Shown one piece after another: positions 47,822 to 57,439 of a stretch of DNA of 64,000 nucleotides. The position numbers were made by a program, and so were the translations under genes. The stretch's first letter is position 1; each line of letters opens with the position of its first letter. The DNA comes from Nitrosomonas ureae (GTDB taxonomy: Bacteria > Pseudomonadota > Gammaproteobacteria > Burkholderiales > Nitrosomonadaceae). The stretch spans positions 1,426,001 to 1,490,000 of the forward strand of contig NZ_LT907782.1 of NCBI RefSeq assembly GCF_900206265.1. Direction: 5' to 3'. The notes under the pieces are model-generated. The model did no database searches, was not told the DNA's origin, and was given only the letters and a program-made list of their open reading frames with translations.

Positions 47822-47838
47822 TTTTCTTTAGGAAAAAG

Positions 47839-48051
47839 ATGATGCAAACTGCCACCATCATAATAAAAGGCATGACCTGTATAGGCTGTGTTAATAGCGT
47901 CAAAACGGTTCTCAAGAATCTATCAGGAATAACCCGAGCGGAAGTAACGCTCGAACCCGCCCAGGCAAGTATTCAATATGACTCGAACAATATCAATATT
48001 GATCAAATCAAAGAAGCTATAGTCGATGCAGGCTTTGAAGTAATAAATTAA
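47839..48051 (+). CDS. CopZ-like heavy-metal chaperone
   Basis: A 70-residue single HMA domain: the metal site GMTCIGCVNSV near residues 11-21, then KNLSGITRAEVTLEPAQASI and a final EAIVDAGFEV. Such proteins carry Cu(I) to P-type ATPases. It lies 18 bases after copA and is surely co-expressed with it. Confidence 0.9.
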   Translation: MMQTATIIIKGMTCIGCVNSVKTVLKNLSGITRAEVTLEPAQASIQYDSNNINIDQIKEAIVDAGFEVIN

Positions 48052-48341
48052 GATAATCCATTACACGACACGCTACTAATAGATTGTTTCGCGGATACAT
48101 GCAAGTATCGATAGAAGAAACAGTGATTGAATTATATCAACTACCTGAAACAAACAGAGTTAAGATTGATAGAAATTGTCTGAAGGACGGTGACGATTAC
48201 ATCAATTTATCATGGTCACACCTTTCTGCTTAGAACCTGAAACAATATCTATCAGATCAGCCATTTCTGCTTTCCCTTCAATGATCTGTCAGAATTGCCA
48301 GATTCAAAAATTTCTCCACGTTAACTTGAATAGGTAACAAA
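48052..48341. other. Intergenic region between convergent copper genes
   Basis: 290 bases between the ends of copZ and the CopD fusion gene. No strong terminator hairpin or gene was recognised. Confidence 0.4.
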
Positions 48342-50348
48342 TTATTGAACAAAATCTTCCGGAAAAGGTATATTCATTTTCTCACGATTTAACGCATTTA
48401 TTTGCAAGTTTAGTTGATCAATATTTGACCACCCCGAGCTATCTACAGATGGAATCCAACGTGCACGCAAATATCCCTTTCTATCTATGAGAAACTCCAT
48501 ATGATCTGGAGTTGTTCCTCGGCCAATAATATCAGGATGACTCATGGTTCTACGTGATAATGCAAAGCTGGTTGCAATTTCAGCAGCGCCTTGAGTAACA
48601 ATTGGAAAAGGTAGTTCTTTAGCTATTAATTGCTTCATATCTTCAACAACAAGATCTATATTTGGCACTGCGAGCAACATAACATCTTGCTCCTTTAATC
48701 TTCCATAAGCCTGCTTTAACTGTTCCAAACGACTCATAGACTGAGGCCAAGAAAAAACGACCATCAAAACAGCTTTGTTTTCTCTAAATTCTTGCAATGT
48801 GCCTGGACTTCCATCATGACCCTGGTATGAAAAAACTGGTGGCTTTACATATGCTTTATTGGGCACAATCTCCGGTGTTAAAATCCGTGCCTGATAGCCG
48901 CGTGATAATGCATGAATATAATTAACCAGATCCCATCGGTCTTCATCAGATAGTTTATCGATGTAACCTGGCATATCTGTATTTACCATACCGTTCGTAA
49001 TCCAGTTATAGAAATCTCCTGGCGTATGTTCTATGGTATGCGGTTCAATTAGTAGATCCGGCAATTTTGTGGATAAAGTTCGTGACTTAATACCATTACC
49101 CATTCCCTGCGGCCCATGACACTCCACACAATGCTGTGCAAATAATGTAGCGCCATGCGCCACAGAAATCACATCAAAAGGTACAGGTGTTCTCCGATAG
49201 GTTTCAGGGTAAGCTTGGATTGTCAGAGCTTGCAATGCAATCGCTCCCCCTGATATAAACAATAAAGCTGGAATAAAAATTAGGCGCTTTATCCCCCAGT
49301 TTCTTAACCAGCCTAGTTGTAAAATCGCTATAGCAGCCACCAGAATCGCCACGCCACTCCAAACTTGAATAGCAACATTAGGTTGATTCCAAGTGGCAAT
49401 AACCGAGAAGCGAAATGAAAATGGCCAATTTTCAATAAGTGTATGCTTTGCAGGGGTTGTATTGGTAATGATGGTGGCTAATAGAAGTAGTAGCAACGCC
49501 AAAATAAATTCAATGCGGACCCATCTTCTGATTCCATTGTTACCGTTACTAACATCAGAATCTTGTTTACAATTTAACAAAGGCAACCAGTAAGAACGTA
49601 CTCCCGCGGCAATTAAGAGAATAATAACTAATAAGAATATTTTGATACTTAAAAGCCAACCATAGGGAGTAGCAACTAATGCAGCATAATAGCCATCAAA
49701 TATCTGATTAGCGACTATTAATCCAGTGAATATAATTAATAGCATTACCGGTAATGCTACCGATGAGAACCGTCTCAATATATTAAATTTATTTGTTTTA
49801 TTTGTTTTATCAAAGATTAGCAGCATAAAAGCTGGCAAAGCTCCAAACCATACCCCAGCAAGAATGAGATGAAGCGCATATGGCATTACAGCAGTTACTG
49901 AAAGCTCCTCTGCTGCGGCATGGCTAGCTAATGAGCTTGCAATGAGCGGTAGAGTCGCAATTGCAACACATAAAGCATAGCGCCACCGCGTTTTAGACAC
50001 ATTGCAAAGATATAAAATTGCTAGCAACAGCAGTATTGCTGCTGCGAAACGAAAAATCCAAATCTGTCCTACACGTGTATCTCCTAATAATCCCAGCCAG
50101 ACTTCATACTCCCCTAAGCTGTTAGCACTTCCAGTTACTTGCACTATGGTCGTAGCTAGAATTACAAGCAAGCCTGTCAGCATACTCACAGCCAACCATG
50201 GAAACAGGCGCTCTAACCGCCCTACCCATACTTCTGAATGAATTTGCTTTACAGTGCTCGTAATTATCAAAAATAAACAGCTGCCAAGCAAAATTAGATT
50301 TGATACAAGCTGAACCCAGCGTGCTAATGTTGCAATTGCATCTACCAT
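48342..50348 (-). CDS. CopD domain - cytochrome c - redoxin-like fusion protein
   Basis: A 668-residue protein in three parts. Residues 1-380 are a CopD-type membrane region with about nine to ten helices (for example LHLILAGVWFGALPAFMLLI with the conserved His and Trp). Residues about 395-485 are a class I cytochrome c with haem motif CVECH (407-411) and an axial Met in NTDMPGY. Residues about 500-668 resemble a thioredoxin-fold redoxin (AVLMVVFSWPQSMSRLEQLK ... HMEFLIDRKGYLRARW), but the place where a Cys pair should be is FSWPQS, and the domain has no cysteine. It follows copC by 13 bases at the end of the amo-linked copper genes. Probably an inner-membrane copper or electron-handling protein. 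Confidence 0.83.
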   Translation of the reverse strand: MVDAIATLARWVQLVSNLILLGSCLFLIITSTVKQIHSEVWVGRLERLFPWLAVSMLTGLLVILATTIVQVTGSANSLGEYEVWLGLLGDTRVGQIWIFRFAAAILLLLAILYLCNVSKTRWRYALCVAIATLPLIASSLASHAAAEELSVTAVMPYALHLILAGVWFGALPAFMLLIFDKTNKTNKFNILRRFSSVALPVMLLIIFTGLIVANQIFDGYYAALVATPYGWLLSIKIFLLVIILLIAAGVRSYWLPLLNCKQDSDVSNGNNGIRRWVRIEFILALLLLLLATIITNTTPAKHTLIENWPFSFRFSVIATWNQPNVAIQVWSGVAILVAAIAILQLGWLRNWGIKRLIFIPALLFISGGAIALQALTIQAYPETYRRTPVPFDVISVAHGATLFAQHCVECHGPQGMGNGIKSRTLSTKLPDLLIEPHTIEHTPGDFYNWITNGMVNTDMPGYIDKLSDEDRWDLVNYIHALSRGYQARILTPEIVPNKAYVKPPVFSYQGHDGSPGTLQEFRENKAVLMVVFSWPQSMSRLEQLKQAYGRLKEQDVMLLAVPNIDLVVEDMKQLIAKELPFPIVTQGAAEIATSFALSRRTMSHPDIIGRGTTPDHMEFLIDRKGYLRARWIPSVDSSGWSNIDQLNLQINALNREKMNIPFPEDFVQ

Positions 50349-50361
50349 TTATTACCGTAAG

Positions 50362-50763
50362 TTATTTTTTAACACTAAAGTCATATTTTGACTCAATGAC
50401 ATGACCATCTACAGACATCACCCGATAATGGACGGTATAAAGTCCGGGTTGAATCTGAGGCAAATTTAATATGATAGATTTTGAATCATGTGTAAGTATC
50501 TCTGGCGTATCTTCAGTAACTAGTTTTTTATTCGAGTCTTCTACTGTTACTGATGCATAAGATCCCTCTATTTTCTCATTAAACCAGAGCTGTATTTGTT
50601 TAGGGGGAGTAGAAAGCGTAGCCCTACGTGGTGGCTCAGATTTAACTAAAGTAGCATGCGCTATTGCAGGATTAACTTGAAATAATAAAGGAAGTAGCGT
50701 TAATAAGGCAACAAAAGCTGCTACTTCTCTACTACCATATTTTGATAATCGCTTATTTTGCAC
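50362..50763 (-). CDS. copC: CopC copper-resistance protein
   Basis: A 133-residue periplasmic CopC with signal peptide (NPAIA-HA). Mature start HATLVKSEPPRRATLSTPP supplies the N-terminal His ligand; the rest of the beta-barrel shows IQLWFNEKIEGSYASVTV and the C-terminal VMSVDGHVIESKYDFSV with the Asp/His copper site. It probably binds Cu(II) and hands it to CopD or to AmoB. It lies downstream of amoD in the same direction. Confidence 0.92.
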   Translation of the reverse strand: MQNKRLSKYGSREVAAFVALLTLLPLLFQVNPAIAHATLVKSEPPRRATLSTPPKQIQLWFNEKIEGSYASVTVEDSNKKLVTEDTPEILTHDSKSIILNLPQIQPGLYTVHYRVMSVDGHVIESKYDFSVKK

Positions 50764-50821
50764 AATTTTTCCTCGATACTTTGTTTATATTATTTTTCCA
50801 ATAATTATTGGATGCTTTTCG

Positions 50822-50848
50822 TAAGGATGAGTTCATCGCTCATCCTTA
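50822..50848 (-). terminator. Hairpin between amoD and copC
   Basis: A 10-bp perfect stem TAAGGATGAG / CTCATCCTTA, loop of seven, 23 bases beyond the amoD stop. It is not followed by a clear T-run, so it may attenuate or protect mRNA ends rather than terminate fully. Confidence 0.45.
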
Positions 50849-50870
50849 ATTCAACTTCATAAATTATTCA

Positions 50871-51455
50871 CTAAGCCGTTGCATCTCGTTCGTCAGTTTT
50901 ACGTTTACGCATCATGATAAAAGCTGCAGCCCCCGCAATGAGCATTACTATTGGTGCAATGATTGCAACCTTCGATACCGGACGACCCTCCCCTACTGAA
51001 AATGGAAACCTCGATACATAGTCCTGCGCACCTCCCGTAACCGTCACCAGTCCTACAAACTTACCCTTTTCCGGAAAAACATGCTCTACCGTAATCGATG
51101 CCGAGGGATATATTTTAGGTGGCAAGTGATATACCGTAATCTCGTCCAGTTTTTCTTCTGAGCCCGTATCCCGAATTATCCTTACCTCTGTCGTCAACGG
51201 ACGCAGTTCCTCCTGAATATAATCCAACGCTATCACGGTCTTGCCTACTTCTGGTATATCTTCACAAAATTCCTCTTCCTGTGATAATGGCTGATAGCCC
51301 GTAAAATGCATCCGATATGGTCCAACTGTTAATATACACATATCATCCGCTAAAGCCAGCCCACCATGGGCTTGTACTTGTGCTGCGAGTAGCATGCTCA
51401 TCGCAAGCAATGCTGCCAATAATACTTGTTTGATTTTTATTAATCTTGCTAACAT
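50871..51455 (-). CDS. amoD: AmoD, ammonia monooxygenase-associated membrane protein
   Basis: A 194-residue protein with signal peptide (VQA-HG) and one C-terminal helix (about 162-182, VAIIAPIVMLIAGAAAFIMM) followed by the basic tail RKRKTDERDA. The mature start is HGGLALADDMCILTVGPYRM, and paired parts LSQEEEFCEDIPEVGKTVIA resemble the paralogous upstream gene, so amoE and amoD are duplicates. In known betaproteobacterial ammonia oxidisers two such genes (orf4/orf5, amoE and amoD) follow amoCAB. The His-led N-terminus may bind copper. Function is not firmly established; the family is restricted to ammonia and methane oxidisers. Confidence 0.87.
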   Translation of the reverse strand: MLARLIKIKQVLLAALLAMSMLLAAQVQAHGGLALADDMCILTVGPYRMHFTGYQPLSQEEEFCEDIPEVGKTVIALDYIQEELRPLTTEVRIIRDTGSEEKLDEITVYHLPPKIYPSASITVEHVFPEKGKFVGLVTVTGGAQDYVSRFPFSVGEGRPVSKVAIIAPIVMLIAGAAAFIMMRKRKTDERDATA

Positions 51456-51522
51456 TTAAAATTTTCCTGTATCGATAAATGGTTGTTGCTAAGTTCTCTT
51501 GATTTTGAATTGTCAATGTTAT

Positions 51523-52188
51523 TTAGTTCGGCTTTGCGCGGCGCGATGCCAACCAACTCTTGAAACGCCTTGATCTAAACAGCTTATATACCAGTATTGT
51601 GGCCAACAACAAACCCACTGCAGGCCCTACGGTGGCTCTGAATACATTGGCATAATTAACCATTTCCACCCGCAGATGATACTCATAGTTCAACGGCGGC
51701 AGGCCTTCGGCTGTAATCAGTACCAAATATTTCCCCTGATCCAATACATTTTGCGTGCTAATTACACCGTCTTCATATAATGCAGGTCGCAAGCTGGTAA
51801 TTGCTTCTCCTTCGGCTGCATTGCTGCCTTTTATTATCTTTACTCCAACCGGTATATCTCGCAACTCAGGATCAACCAGATCTATAACAAGTATGGCATT
51901 GCCGGCTTTGGGTATATCTGTACAATAATGACCTTCCTTATCAATTTGAGGTTGATAAGTACTGAGGTGAATCATGTTCTCCCCGATCCGACGCATACAA
52001 TTATCTTCTTCCATGGCTACCTTGCCATGTGCACCAACTGTACTTGTGTAAAGTGCCATAACAAGTATAAAGACTGCAATCCCTGCTTGTGTTATTTGTC
52101 TGACCACGACAAATCCTCCTCTTGGGTAAGCATCTCTAATTTTTCCAGTTCCATTATCCGCATTCTCTTGTGATACCTTAAATTTCAC
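51523..52188 (-). CDS. amoE: AmoE, ammonia monooxygenase-associated membrane protein
   Basis: A 221-residue paralogue of the following amoD. The mature part begins HGKVAMEEDNCMRRIGENMI after a helix (about 32-50), then EGHYCTDIPKAGNAILVIDL, parallel to the amoD segment, and ends with a helix (about 186-206) and a basic tail RSRRFKSWLASRR. It is the gene directly after amoB, separated by the strong terminator at 52204-52248, so it may be expressed separately. The start used here gives a 30-residue cytoplasmic N-terminus; a later start near the helix is possible. Confidence 0.86.
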   Translation of the reverse strand: MKFKVSQENADNGTGKIRDAYPRGGFVVVRQITQAGIAVFILVMALYTSTVGAHGKVAMEEDNCMRRIGENMIHLSTYQPQIDKEGHYCTDIPKAGNAILVIDLVDPELRDIPVGVKIIKGSNAAEGEAITSLRPALYEDGVISTQNVLDQGKYLVLITAEGLPPLNYEYHLRVEMVNYANVFRATVGPAVGLLLATILVYKLFRSRRFKSWLASRRAKPN

Positions 52189-52203
52189 TCTGTTTTTACT
52201 TAT

Positions 52204-52248
52204 AAAAAAACCGGTACACCGGCTGTCTTCCGACAGTGGTGTACCGGT
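52204..52248 (-). terminator. Strong Rho-independent terminator after amoB
   Basis: On the minus strand, 20 bases after the amoB stop, an 11-bp perfect stem (ACCGGTACACC with GGTGTACCGGT) surrounds an inner 5-bp stem (CTGTC / GACAG) and is followed by TTTTTTT. It should end or strongly reduce amoCAB transcripts before amoE-amoD-copCD. Confidence 0.9.
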
Positions 52249-52267
52249 GTATTGATGCTATACCAGA

Positions 52268-53530
52268 TTATAACTTGGTAAAGACTGGAATTACAGCACC
52301 AGCAATACTGTTAATATAACGATTGCCGTCATCATCCCATGTCATCAGCAAACCACCAAAGCGACTTTCCGGATCACCCAACAAAGCCATCAAACGTTGG
52401 ACTTCCCACAACGCATCTTTGGCTTCCATCTTAACTTCACGGGTTTCTCCAGGTTCAATCCCTCTGTCGTCATCCATTGTCAAACCAGTAGCTACCAGCT
52501 CTTTTGGATAATCAGGATCCAGATGCTTTTGACCCAATGGATTTACAAAACGAACACCCGCTGTCGTAAACTCTCCGATGTTAACCGCTGAGTCTCCGTT
52601 GTTGGTGATTTCCATCGTCACGCGTAACGCACGTCCAGGAACGTCATAGTTAGCATGGGTTACCTTGATCGCTACCGGATTCGGTGCAATCGGTAATGGC
52701 TCTACCTTGGATTCACCCGCTTGGATCGGTATGGTATAGGGGTGTACGCTTTCAGTATAACGATAGCCTCCCCATACCAGCGCGCAGGTCAGTATCGCTA
52801 TCGCCATACCAAATTTCCTGTCTGTCGGTGATGTCAGTAGTTCGTCACCATATGCCAGCAATACACGACTACGCGGCAGAAACATCGGTTTCGCTACAAA
52901 ATAACCAATCCAGAATACCCCTAAGCCTGTCCATAAAACGTGCCAGAATATACCATTGCTGAAGTTAAACGTCTCCAGATCAATCGTTTTTCCTGTCAAT
53001 GTGGTTACAGGATTGGTAAAGTCATCCCAGCTGCCTGAAATGTTCATCCACGCTGCTGGTCCTGCAATAGGGCCCGCATCTTTTACGTTCACCATTGCAT
53101 GCATGTGATGACGGCCTGGAATACGCGCTTTCAGTTTAACTTCAAACTCATAATCACGACCAATGATCAACGGTCCTGATATGAATGTCGGTTCGCCATT
53201 CAGCTTGGTACTCAAACGTACAAACACCGGACTTGGGCTACCTACGTTAAAGAATGCACGATCAGGCTTACCTACCGCACGTGGCCAATCTTCCGCCAGG
53301 TGAAATTTCCCTGTCATGGTTGCAATGTCATTTACTTTGGTGACTTTAGGTTGCCATTTCAGGTCATACCATTGAATACTACGCATACGCAGAAACGGTT
53401 CTTGTGAACGTTCACCGTGTGCCGCCGCTGTATTAACATCTACCGTCAGCGTCAGCGCCAGTGAGGCCGCCCCTATCGCCGCTCCATACAGGCCTAATAC
53501 GCCCAGTTTAAAAATGCTTTTTATATTCAT
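52268..53530 (-). CDS. amoB: Ammonia monooxygenase subunit B
   Basis: A 420-residue AmoB. Signal helix (about 10-32), then the mature N-terminal His in [20 protein letters not shown], the copper ligand region of the N-terminal cupredoxin domain, and [20 protein letters not shown] with the other His ligands. Two membrane helices lie near 185-205 and 235-255, and a second cupredoxin domain follows ([20 protein letters not shown]-like) to the end. AmoB is the large periplasmic part of the trimeric enzyme that oxidises ammonia to hydroxylamine. Its ATG shares a base with the amoA stop (TAATG). Confidence 0.98.
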   Translation of the reverse strand: MNIKSIFKLGVLGLYGAAIGAASLALTLTVDVNTAAAHGERSQEPFLRMRSIQWYDLKWQPKVTKVNDIATMTGKFHLAEDWPRAVGKPDRAFFNVGSPSPVFVRLSTKLNGEPTFISGPLIIGRDYEFEVKLKARIPGRHHMHAMVNVKDAGPIAGPAAWMNISGSWDDFTNPVTTLTGKTIDLETFNFSNGIFWHVLWTGLGVFWIGYFVAKPMFLPRSRVLLAYGDELLTSPTDRKFGMAIAILTCALVWGGYRYTESVHPYTIPIQAGESKVEPLPIAPNPVAIKVTHANYDVPGRALRVTMEITNNGDSAVNIGEFTTAGVRFVNPLGQKHLDPDYPKELVATGLTMDDDRGIEPGETREVKMEAKDALWEVQRLMALLGDPESRFGGLLMTWDDDGNRYINSIAGAVIPVFTKL

Positions 53531-54354
53531 TATTTAATCCCCTGTGCAAAGCCTTTTTCACCAAATGCCGTTACGTCATTCTTCATCGATATACGTCCTC
53601 TTTCTCCTTTAACATAGTAGAAAGCAGTACAGTATAGTTTGCCAAAGTACCACCATACGCAGAACATCAGCATTGATACAAAGGCTGAGAAAAACGCAGC
53701 AATAACCGTGGTGTGACCACCAAAAGTACGCAGCGATCCTTGCTCAATCAGGCGAACATATTCCGGTGTACCTGTACGTACATACAGAAAACCTGTGTAG
53801 TCAGCTACTGACAGCAATACGCCTTCTACAACCAGCGGTAAGTGGGTGGGGCCAAAAATAGGCCAGTTGCCCGGATAGAAAAATAAACCCCAGAATCCAC
53901 CGCCTAACAGTGCGGTTACCAACCAGTTACCCGTCAATAATAAAATCGTATCCAGCATCAACGCACCAGGAATCATGGTCGATGGCAGTACAAAATTGAT
54001 CGGATAGTGCGACCACCAGTAAAAACCCCAGTAACGGGTCAGCCATTCACCTACTAACAGGCATACGATACATAGTGTCGCGCCAAATGGCAGACGATAG
54101 TTTACCCACAGGTAATACATCAGTGCCGCACAGTACATGACACCTACAATCGGTGTTACTACAGGCCACCATTGACGGTCTTTCCAATCAAGCCAGAAAT
54201 CCCAGTCTCCTGCCAGCAGCATGAAGTGCATGTGATACGTTCCTACCAGAAGAATACAGAGAATTGGAAAATAAACCGCATCTATATATCTGGACATCTT
54301 GACCGCTTCCGGCGGCATCTTCGCTGCCGCTATAATTTCGTCTGTTCTACTCAC
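53530..54354 (-). CDS. amoA: Ammonia monooxygenase subunit A
   Basis: A 274-residue membrane subunit with about seven helices, the standard marker of ammonia oxidisers. Seen: [60 protein letters not shown] and [19 protein letters not shown]. The start is GTG (54354) with GGGAGGG upstream; the same kind of start is known for other Nitrosomonas amoA genes. Transcribed with amoC and amoB. Confidence 0.99.
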   Translation of the reverse strand: MSRTDEIIAAAKMPPEAVKMSRYIDAVYFPILCILLVGTYHMHFMLLAGDWDFWLDWKDRQWWPVVTPIVGVMYCAALMYYLWVNYRLPFGATLCIVCLLVGEWLTRYWGFYWWSHYPINFVLPSTMIPGALMLDTILLLTGNWLVTALLGGGFWGLFFYPGNWPIFGPTHLPLVVEGVLLSVADYTGFLYVRTGTPEYVRLIEQGSLRTFGGHTTVIAAFFSAFVSMLMFCVWWYFGKLYCTAFYYVKGERGRISMKNDVTAFGEKGFAQGIK

Positions 54355-54480
54355 TAGACCCTCCCTTCATTTCATGTGATATTAAATATGAAAACATGAC
54401 GATACGCTTCCCTTACTTCTCTCTTTATCGTCAGCCTATAGGCTTGTTCCCATTAGTACAAAAACTTAGTCGAGATATTC

Positions 54481-54518
54481 CTTACCTTCCTCCCCTTTTC
54501 CTGACAGAAGAAGGTAAG
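54481..54518 (-). terminator. Hairpin between amoC and amoA
   Basis: A 9-bp perfect stem CTTACCTTC / GAAGGTAAG with a 20-base loop, starting 12 bases after the amoC stop. A TTTTT lies about 17 bases beyond. It may be a partial terminator or an mRNA-stabilising element that gives amoC excess over amoAB. Confidence 0.5.
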
Positions 54519-54529
54519 TTCCATCCAAA

Positions 54530-55339
54530 TTAAGGAACGATACGATTGTTCAGAATTTCTCTGCTTGCGTTGTTCCAGGTTACATCGGTCAGGTTAGAGT
54601 AACGGGTGATAATCTGTGCTGCAATACCACCTGAAAATAAACCCGCCCAGCCCAGAATCACAAAGCCCCAGTGCAACGGTGCGCTAAACAGTTCTTCCAT
54701 GAACCAGAAAGCATGTCCCCATTCGTTCAACCCTACGTTCGGCAGAATCATCAATGGGCCTGCAATCGCCATCACCAACGGGAACGATGTGCCGCGGCTA
54801 TACAATGGCAGACGCGTCATCGCGTACAGGTAGGCCGCTACTCCGCATACAATGTACATCGGGAATGAGCCATAAAACACCACTACGTGACTCGGTGTAA
54901 AGCTCGTGTCACGAATAATCACCTGGTGCCAGCTTGCATCCTGTTCGGTAAAGAAGCTGCCGCCCCAGTAAACACCAAACAAATACACACCCAGCCACAT
55001 CATCCAGTAAAAATAACGTTTGATCTCAAGCTTGGTATCCAGATTGTCCAGTTGTTCCTTGGTATCGCGGGTCTTCAGTATCCACCCCCAGGTTACCAAC
55101 GCAAACAGTGGCATCAGTGTCATGTGTACGCGCCACAGTCCCATCCATACCTTGTCAAATTCAGGCTCCATCGAGTCCATGCCATGTGAATATGCAAATG
55201 TCCTTTGGTACCAGATCCAAAATATCGCTACCAAAAGCATCGTTAACATGCCCAGCTTGTAATACTTCGAGTCGTACCACAGCGACATGTCATAGTTGGC
55301 GCTCGCCGCGCCGCTAGTTGTGCCATAGGTTGTTGCCAT
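54530..55339 (-). CDS. amoC: Ammonia monooxygenase subunit C
   Basis: A 269-residue membrane subunit with about six helices. The N-terminus [20 protein letters not shown], the [20 protein letters not shown] stretch with conserved Asp and His metal ligands, [20 protein letters not shown] and FAPLHW-like [13 protein letters not shown] are typical. AGGAGG is spaced 7 bases before the ATG. In this genus amoC often occurs in extra copies; this one heads the amoCAB operon. Confidence 0.98.
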   Translation of the reverse strand: MATTYGTTSGAASANYDMSLWYDSKYYKLGMLTMLLVAIFWIWYQRTFAYSHGMDSMEPEFDKVWMGLWRVHMTLMPLFALVTWGWILKTRDTKEQLDNLDTKLEIKRYFYWMMWLGVYLFGVYWGGSFFTEQDASWHQVIIRDTSFTPSHVVVFYGSFPMYIVCGVAAYLYAMTRLPLYSRGTSFPLVMAIAGPLMILPNVGLNEWGHAFWFMEELFSAPLHWGFVILGWAGLFSGGIAAQIITRYSNLTDVTWNNASREILNNRIVP

Positions 55340-55684
55340 GTTTCTACCTCCTAACTGTTAATCAAAACTACTTCTCGTTCTTCTCTAATACTACCCTTAT
55401 ACTTCTTACTTAATACTAATTAATTAGTACTTCTAAACTCGGTAGCCAAAACCTTCATATAACTTATATTATTCTACCCCGCTTTTAGCTACACCTCTCA
55501 GGCTAGTCGACCTTGGGGTTCAAAGTCAAGTCATTTGTCATAAAATTACCTTCCCAAACCCATGGTCTCTTCACCTACTTTCCCCTCTTTCCCCTTTACT
55601 CACAATAACTAAAGGGATAATCAGCATTACTCCAATATCAACAGAAATATTTTTGTCCAATAGATACCGAAATCATTGATGAAT
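55340..55684. other. amoC leader and promoter region
   Basis: 345 bases upstream of amoC on the minus strand. It is A+T-rich and includes AATAATATAAGTTATATG-like -10 candidates around 55455-55475, but no single promoter can be chosen by eye. No small gene was recognised in it. Confidence 0.45.
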
Positions 55685-55900
55685 TTATCTCATGACACTG
55701 ACGAATAAGATATTTACTAGAAACATAATTATTCCGAGTATTAACCAATTCTTTCCTGCTGTTTTCATATCTGGATGATCCCTTCTATAATAGGTATATC
55801 CCATCGCTATCCCCACAATGGGAAAAATTATAGTACCCACAATAATTGCAATATTCAATCCAGCCGAAACTGCAGGCTTTTCATTAGCTATCTTTCTCAT
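55685..55900 (-). CDS. Small two-helix membrane protein upstream of amoC
   Basis: A 71-residue protein with two membrane helices (about 13-35 and 50-70): AGLNIAIIVGTIIFPIVGIA, then a basic loop YYRRDHPDMKTAGK, then NWLILGIIMFLVNILFVSVM. It is co-directional with amoC, 345 bases ahead, and downstream of the nhaC gene. The MGYTYYRRDHPDMKTAGKNW type linker is reminiscent of small conserved membrane proteins in other bacteria; no function can be given. It is not similar to the short AmoR of gammaproteobacterial oxidisers as far as I can tell. Confidence 0.65.
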   Translation of the reverse strand: MRKIANEKPAVSAGLNIAIIVGTIIFPIVGIAMGYTYYRRDHPDMKTAGKNWLILGIIMFLVNILFVSVMR

Positions 55901-56015
55901 TTGTTTTTATGGCATTTAGCAAAAATAAAGAATCATAAAATTAGAGAATTTGAACTTATTCTCAGAGTAAACATACCGTTAATGCCGCATAAGACAGGCA
56001 ATATTCATATAATAC

Positions 56016-57431
56016 TTATCGTATTTTCTGTAACAGCCCAATTCCCAAGATTGCCATAACAATGGAAACCAAGGGGTTCAGCAAATTCAACAAAGCATAC
56101 CCCGCATAATCCAACGTCGGAACCCCCAATGTAGCAGCATAAAAAGTACCTGCCGTAGTCCAAGGAATTAATCCCGTTGTCAAAGTAGAACCTTCTTCCA
56201 CTGAACGAGATAATATGGCTTGATCTAATTCTTTCTCCTGATACGCCCCTTTAAATAACTGACAATTAAGAATTATCGATATATATGCTTCACCCATCGC
56301 TATATTACCGAGAAATCCTGCTGCGATTGTGGTGAAAATTAATGTGCTAATACGCTGAATGCGCAAAATGATTTGCAGCAATAACACTCGCAGAAAACCA
56401 GCATGATGCATGATGCCACCCAGTGCGAGCGCCAGAATGGATAATAACAATGTCCAAGCCATATTGTATATACCACCGCGCCCAAGCAAAGCATCGATGC
56501 TTTCAATACCGGTGGCTTCCGGCAAGTTTATCCACAGTGCATTGATCACATCGACACCATCCTTGTCTTGATACACCACAGCGATCAACATCGCCAGCAG
56601 AATACTGCATGACATACTGACTTCCGCAGCATAACGCTGAATACTCAATCCAAGCATCAGCAACAAAGGCAATAATGTCACCCACAAATCTAATTGATAG
56701 GCGCCTGCCAATGCGTCACGAATTTCATTGATATAGTTTCCAGGCAACAGATTTCTGTCATATTGCATTCCCCATATAGTAAAAATAATCAGAACGATGA
56801 TAAACGTTGGCACAGAAGTATAAAGCATCGAACCGATATGGCGATAAAGACTGGTGCCTGCACTCATAGCAGCAAGATTAGTGGTATCGGAAATGGGTGA
56901 CAATTTATCACCAAAGGTCGCGCCAGAAACGATTGCTCCCGCCACCAAGGACAATGGGATACTCATTGCATCGCCGATACCAATCAGCACTATGCCGACG
57001 GTACCGACAGTTCCCCATGAAGTACCCGTAGCAATCGACATTAAACCACATAAAACAAATCCTACTACCAAGAATATGCTGGGATTGAGCCAGTCCAGTC
57101 CGTAATATAACAAACTGGCAATAGTGCCGCTTTGCATAAAACTGGCAATCACCATGCCGATTAACAGAAAAATGTAAATTGCCGGCAGCGCTTTGGTAAT
57201 GCCCGCATCCATCATACGACGGATAGCACCAAACGAATAACCAAGCCCGCGTGTTTGTATGCTAACCCAGATTAATGCCAGAAAAATGAGCGCGTGCAAA
57301 CTGGCTTGCCAAACAAACAATCCAAGTGAAATCAGTAGCAATACACCAGCAAAGCAAAACATTGCATGGAAAAATGACGGCAGTCGACAGGCAATTGATA
57401 ACTCATCTATCGACACATTTTGTTCAGTCAT
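56016..57431 (-). CDS. NhaC-family Na+/H+ antiporter
   Basis: A 471-residue membrane transporter with about 11-12 helices. NhaC-type features: IATGTSWGTVGTVGIVLIGI, AGAIVSGATFGDKLSPISDT and TNLAAMSAGTSLYRHI near the middle, and LSRSVEEGSTLTTGLIPWTT in the second half. It exchanges Na+ for H+ and helps pH and salt homeostasis, which matters for an acid-producing ammonia oxidiser. It starts 8 bases after msrB, so the two may be co-transcribed. Confidence 0.93.
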   Translation of the reverse strand: MTEQNVSIDELSIACRLPSFFHAMFCFAGVLLLISLGLFVWQASLHALIFLALIWVSIQTRGLGYSFGAIRRMMDAGITKALPAIYIFLLIGMVIASFMQSGTIASLLYYGLDWLNPSIFLVVGFVLCGLMSIATGTSWGTVGTVGIVLIGIGDAMSIPLSLVAGAIVSGATFGDKLSPISDTTNLAAMSAGTSLYRHIGSMLYTSVPTFIIVLIIFTIWGMQYDRNLLPGNYINEIRDALAGAYQLDLWVTLLPLLLMLGLSIQRYAAEVSMSCSILLAMLIAVVYQDKDGVDVINALWINLPEATGIESIDALLGRGGIYNMAWTLLLSILALALGGIMHHAGFLRVLLLQIILRIQRISTLIFTTIAAGFLGNIAMGEAYISIILNCQLFKGAYQEKELDQAILSRSVEEGSTLTTGLIPWTTAGTFYAATLGVPTLDYAGYALLNLLNPLVSIVMAILGIGLLQKIR

Positions 57432-57439
57432 CGGCCACT

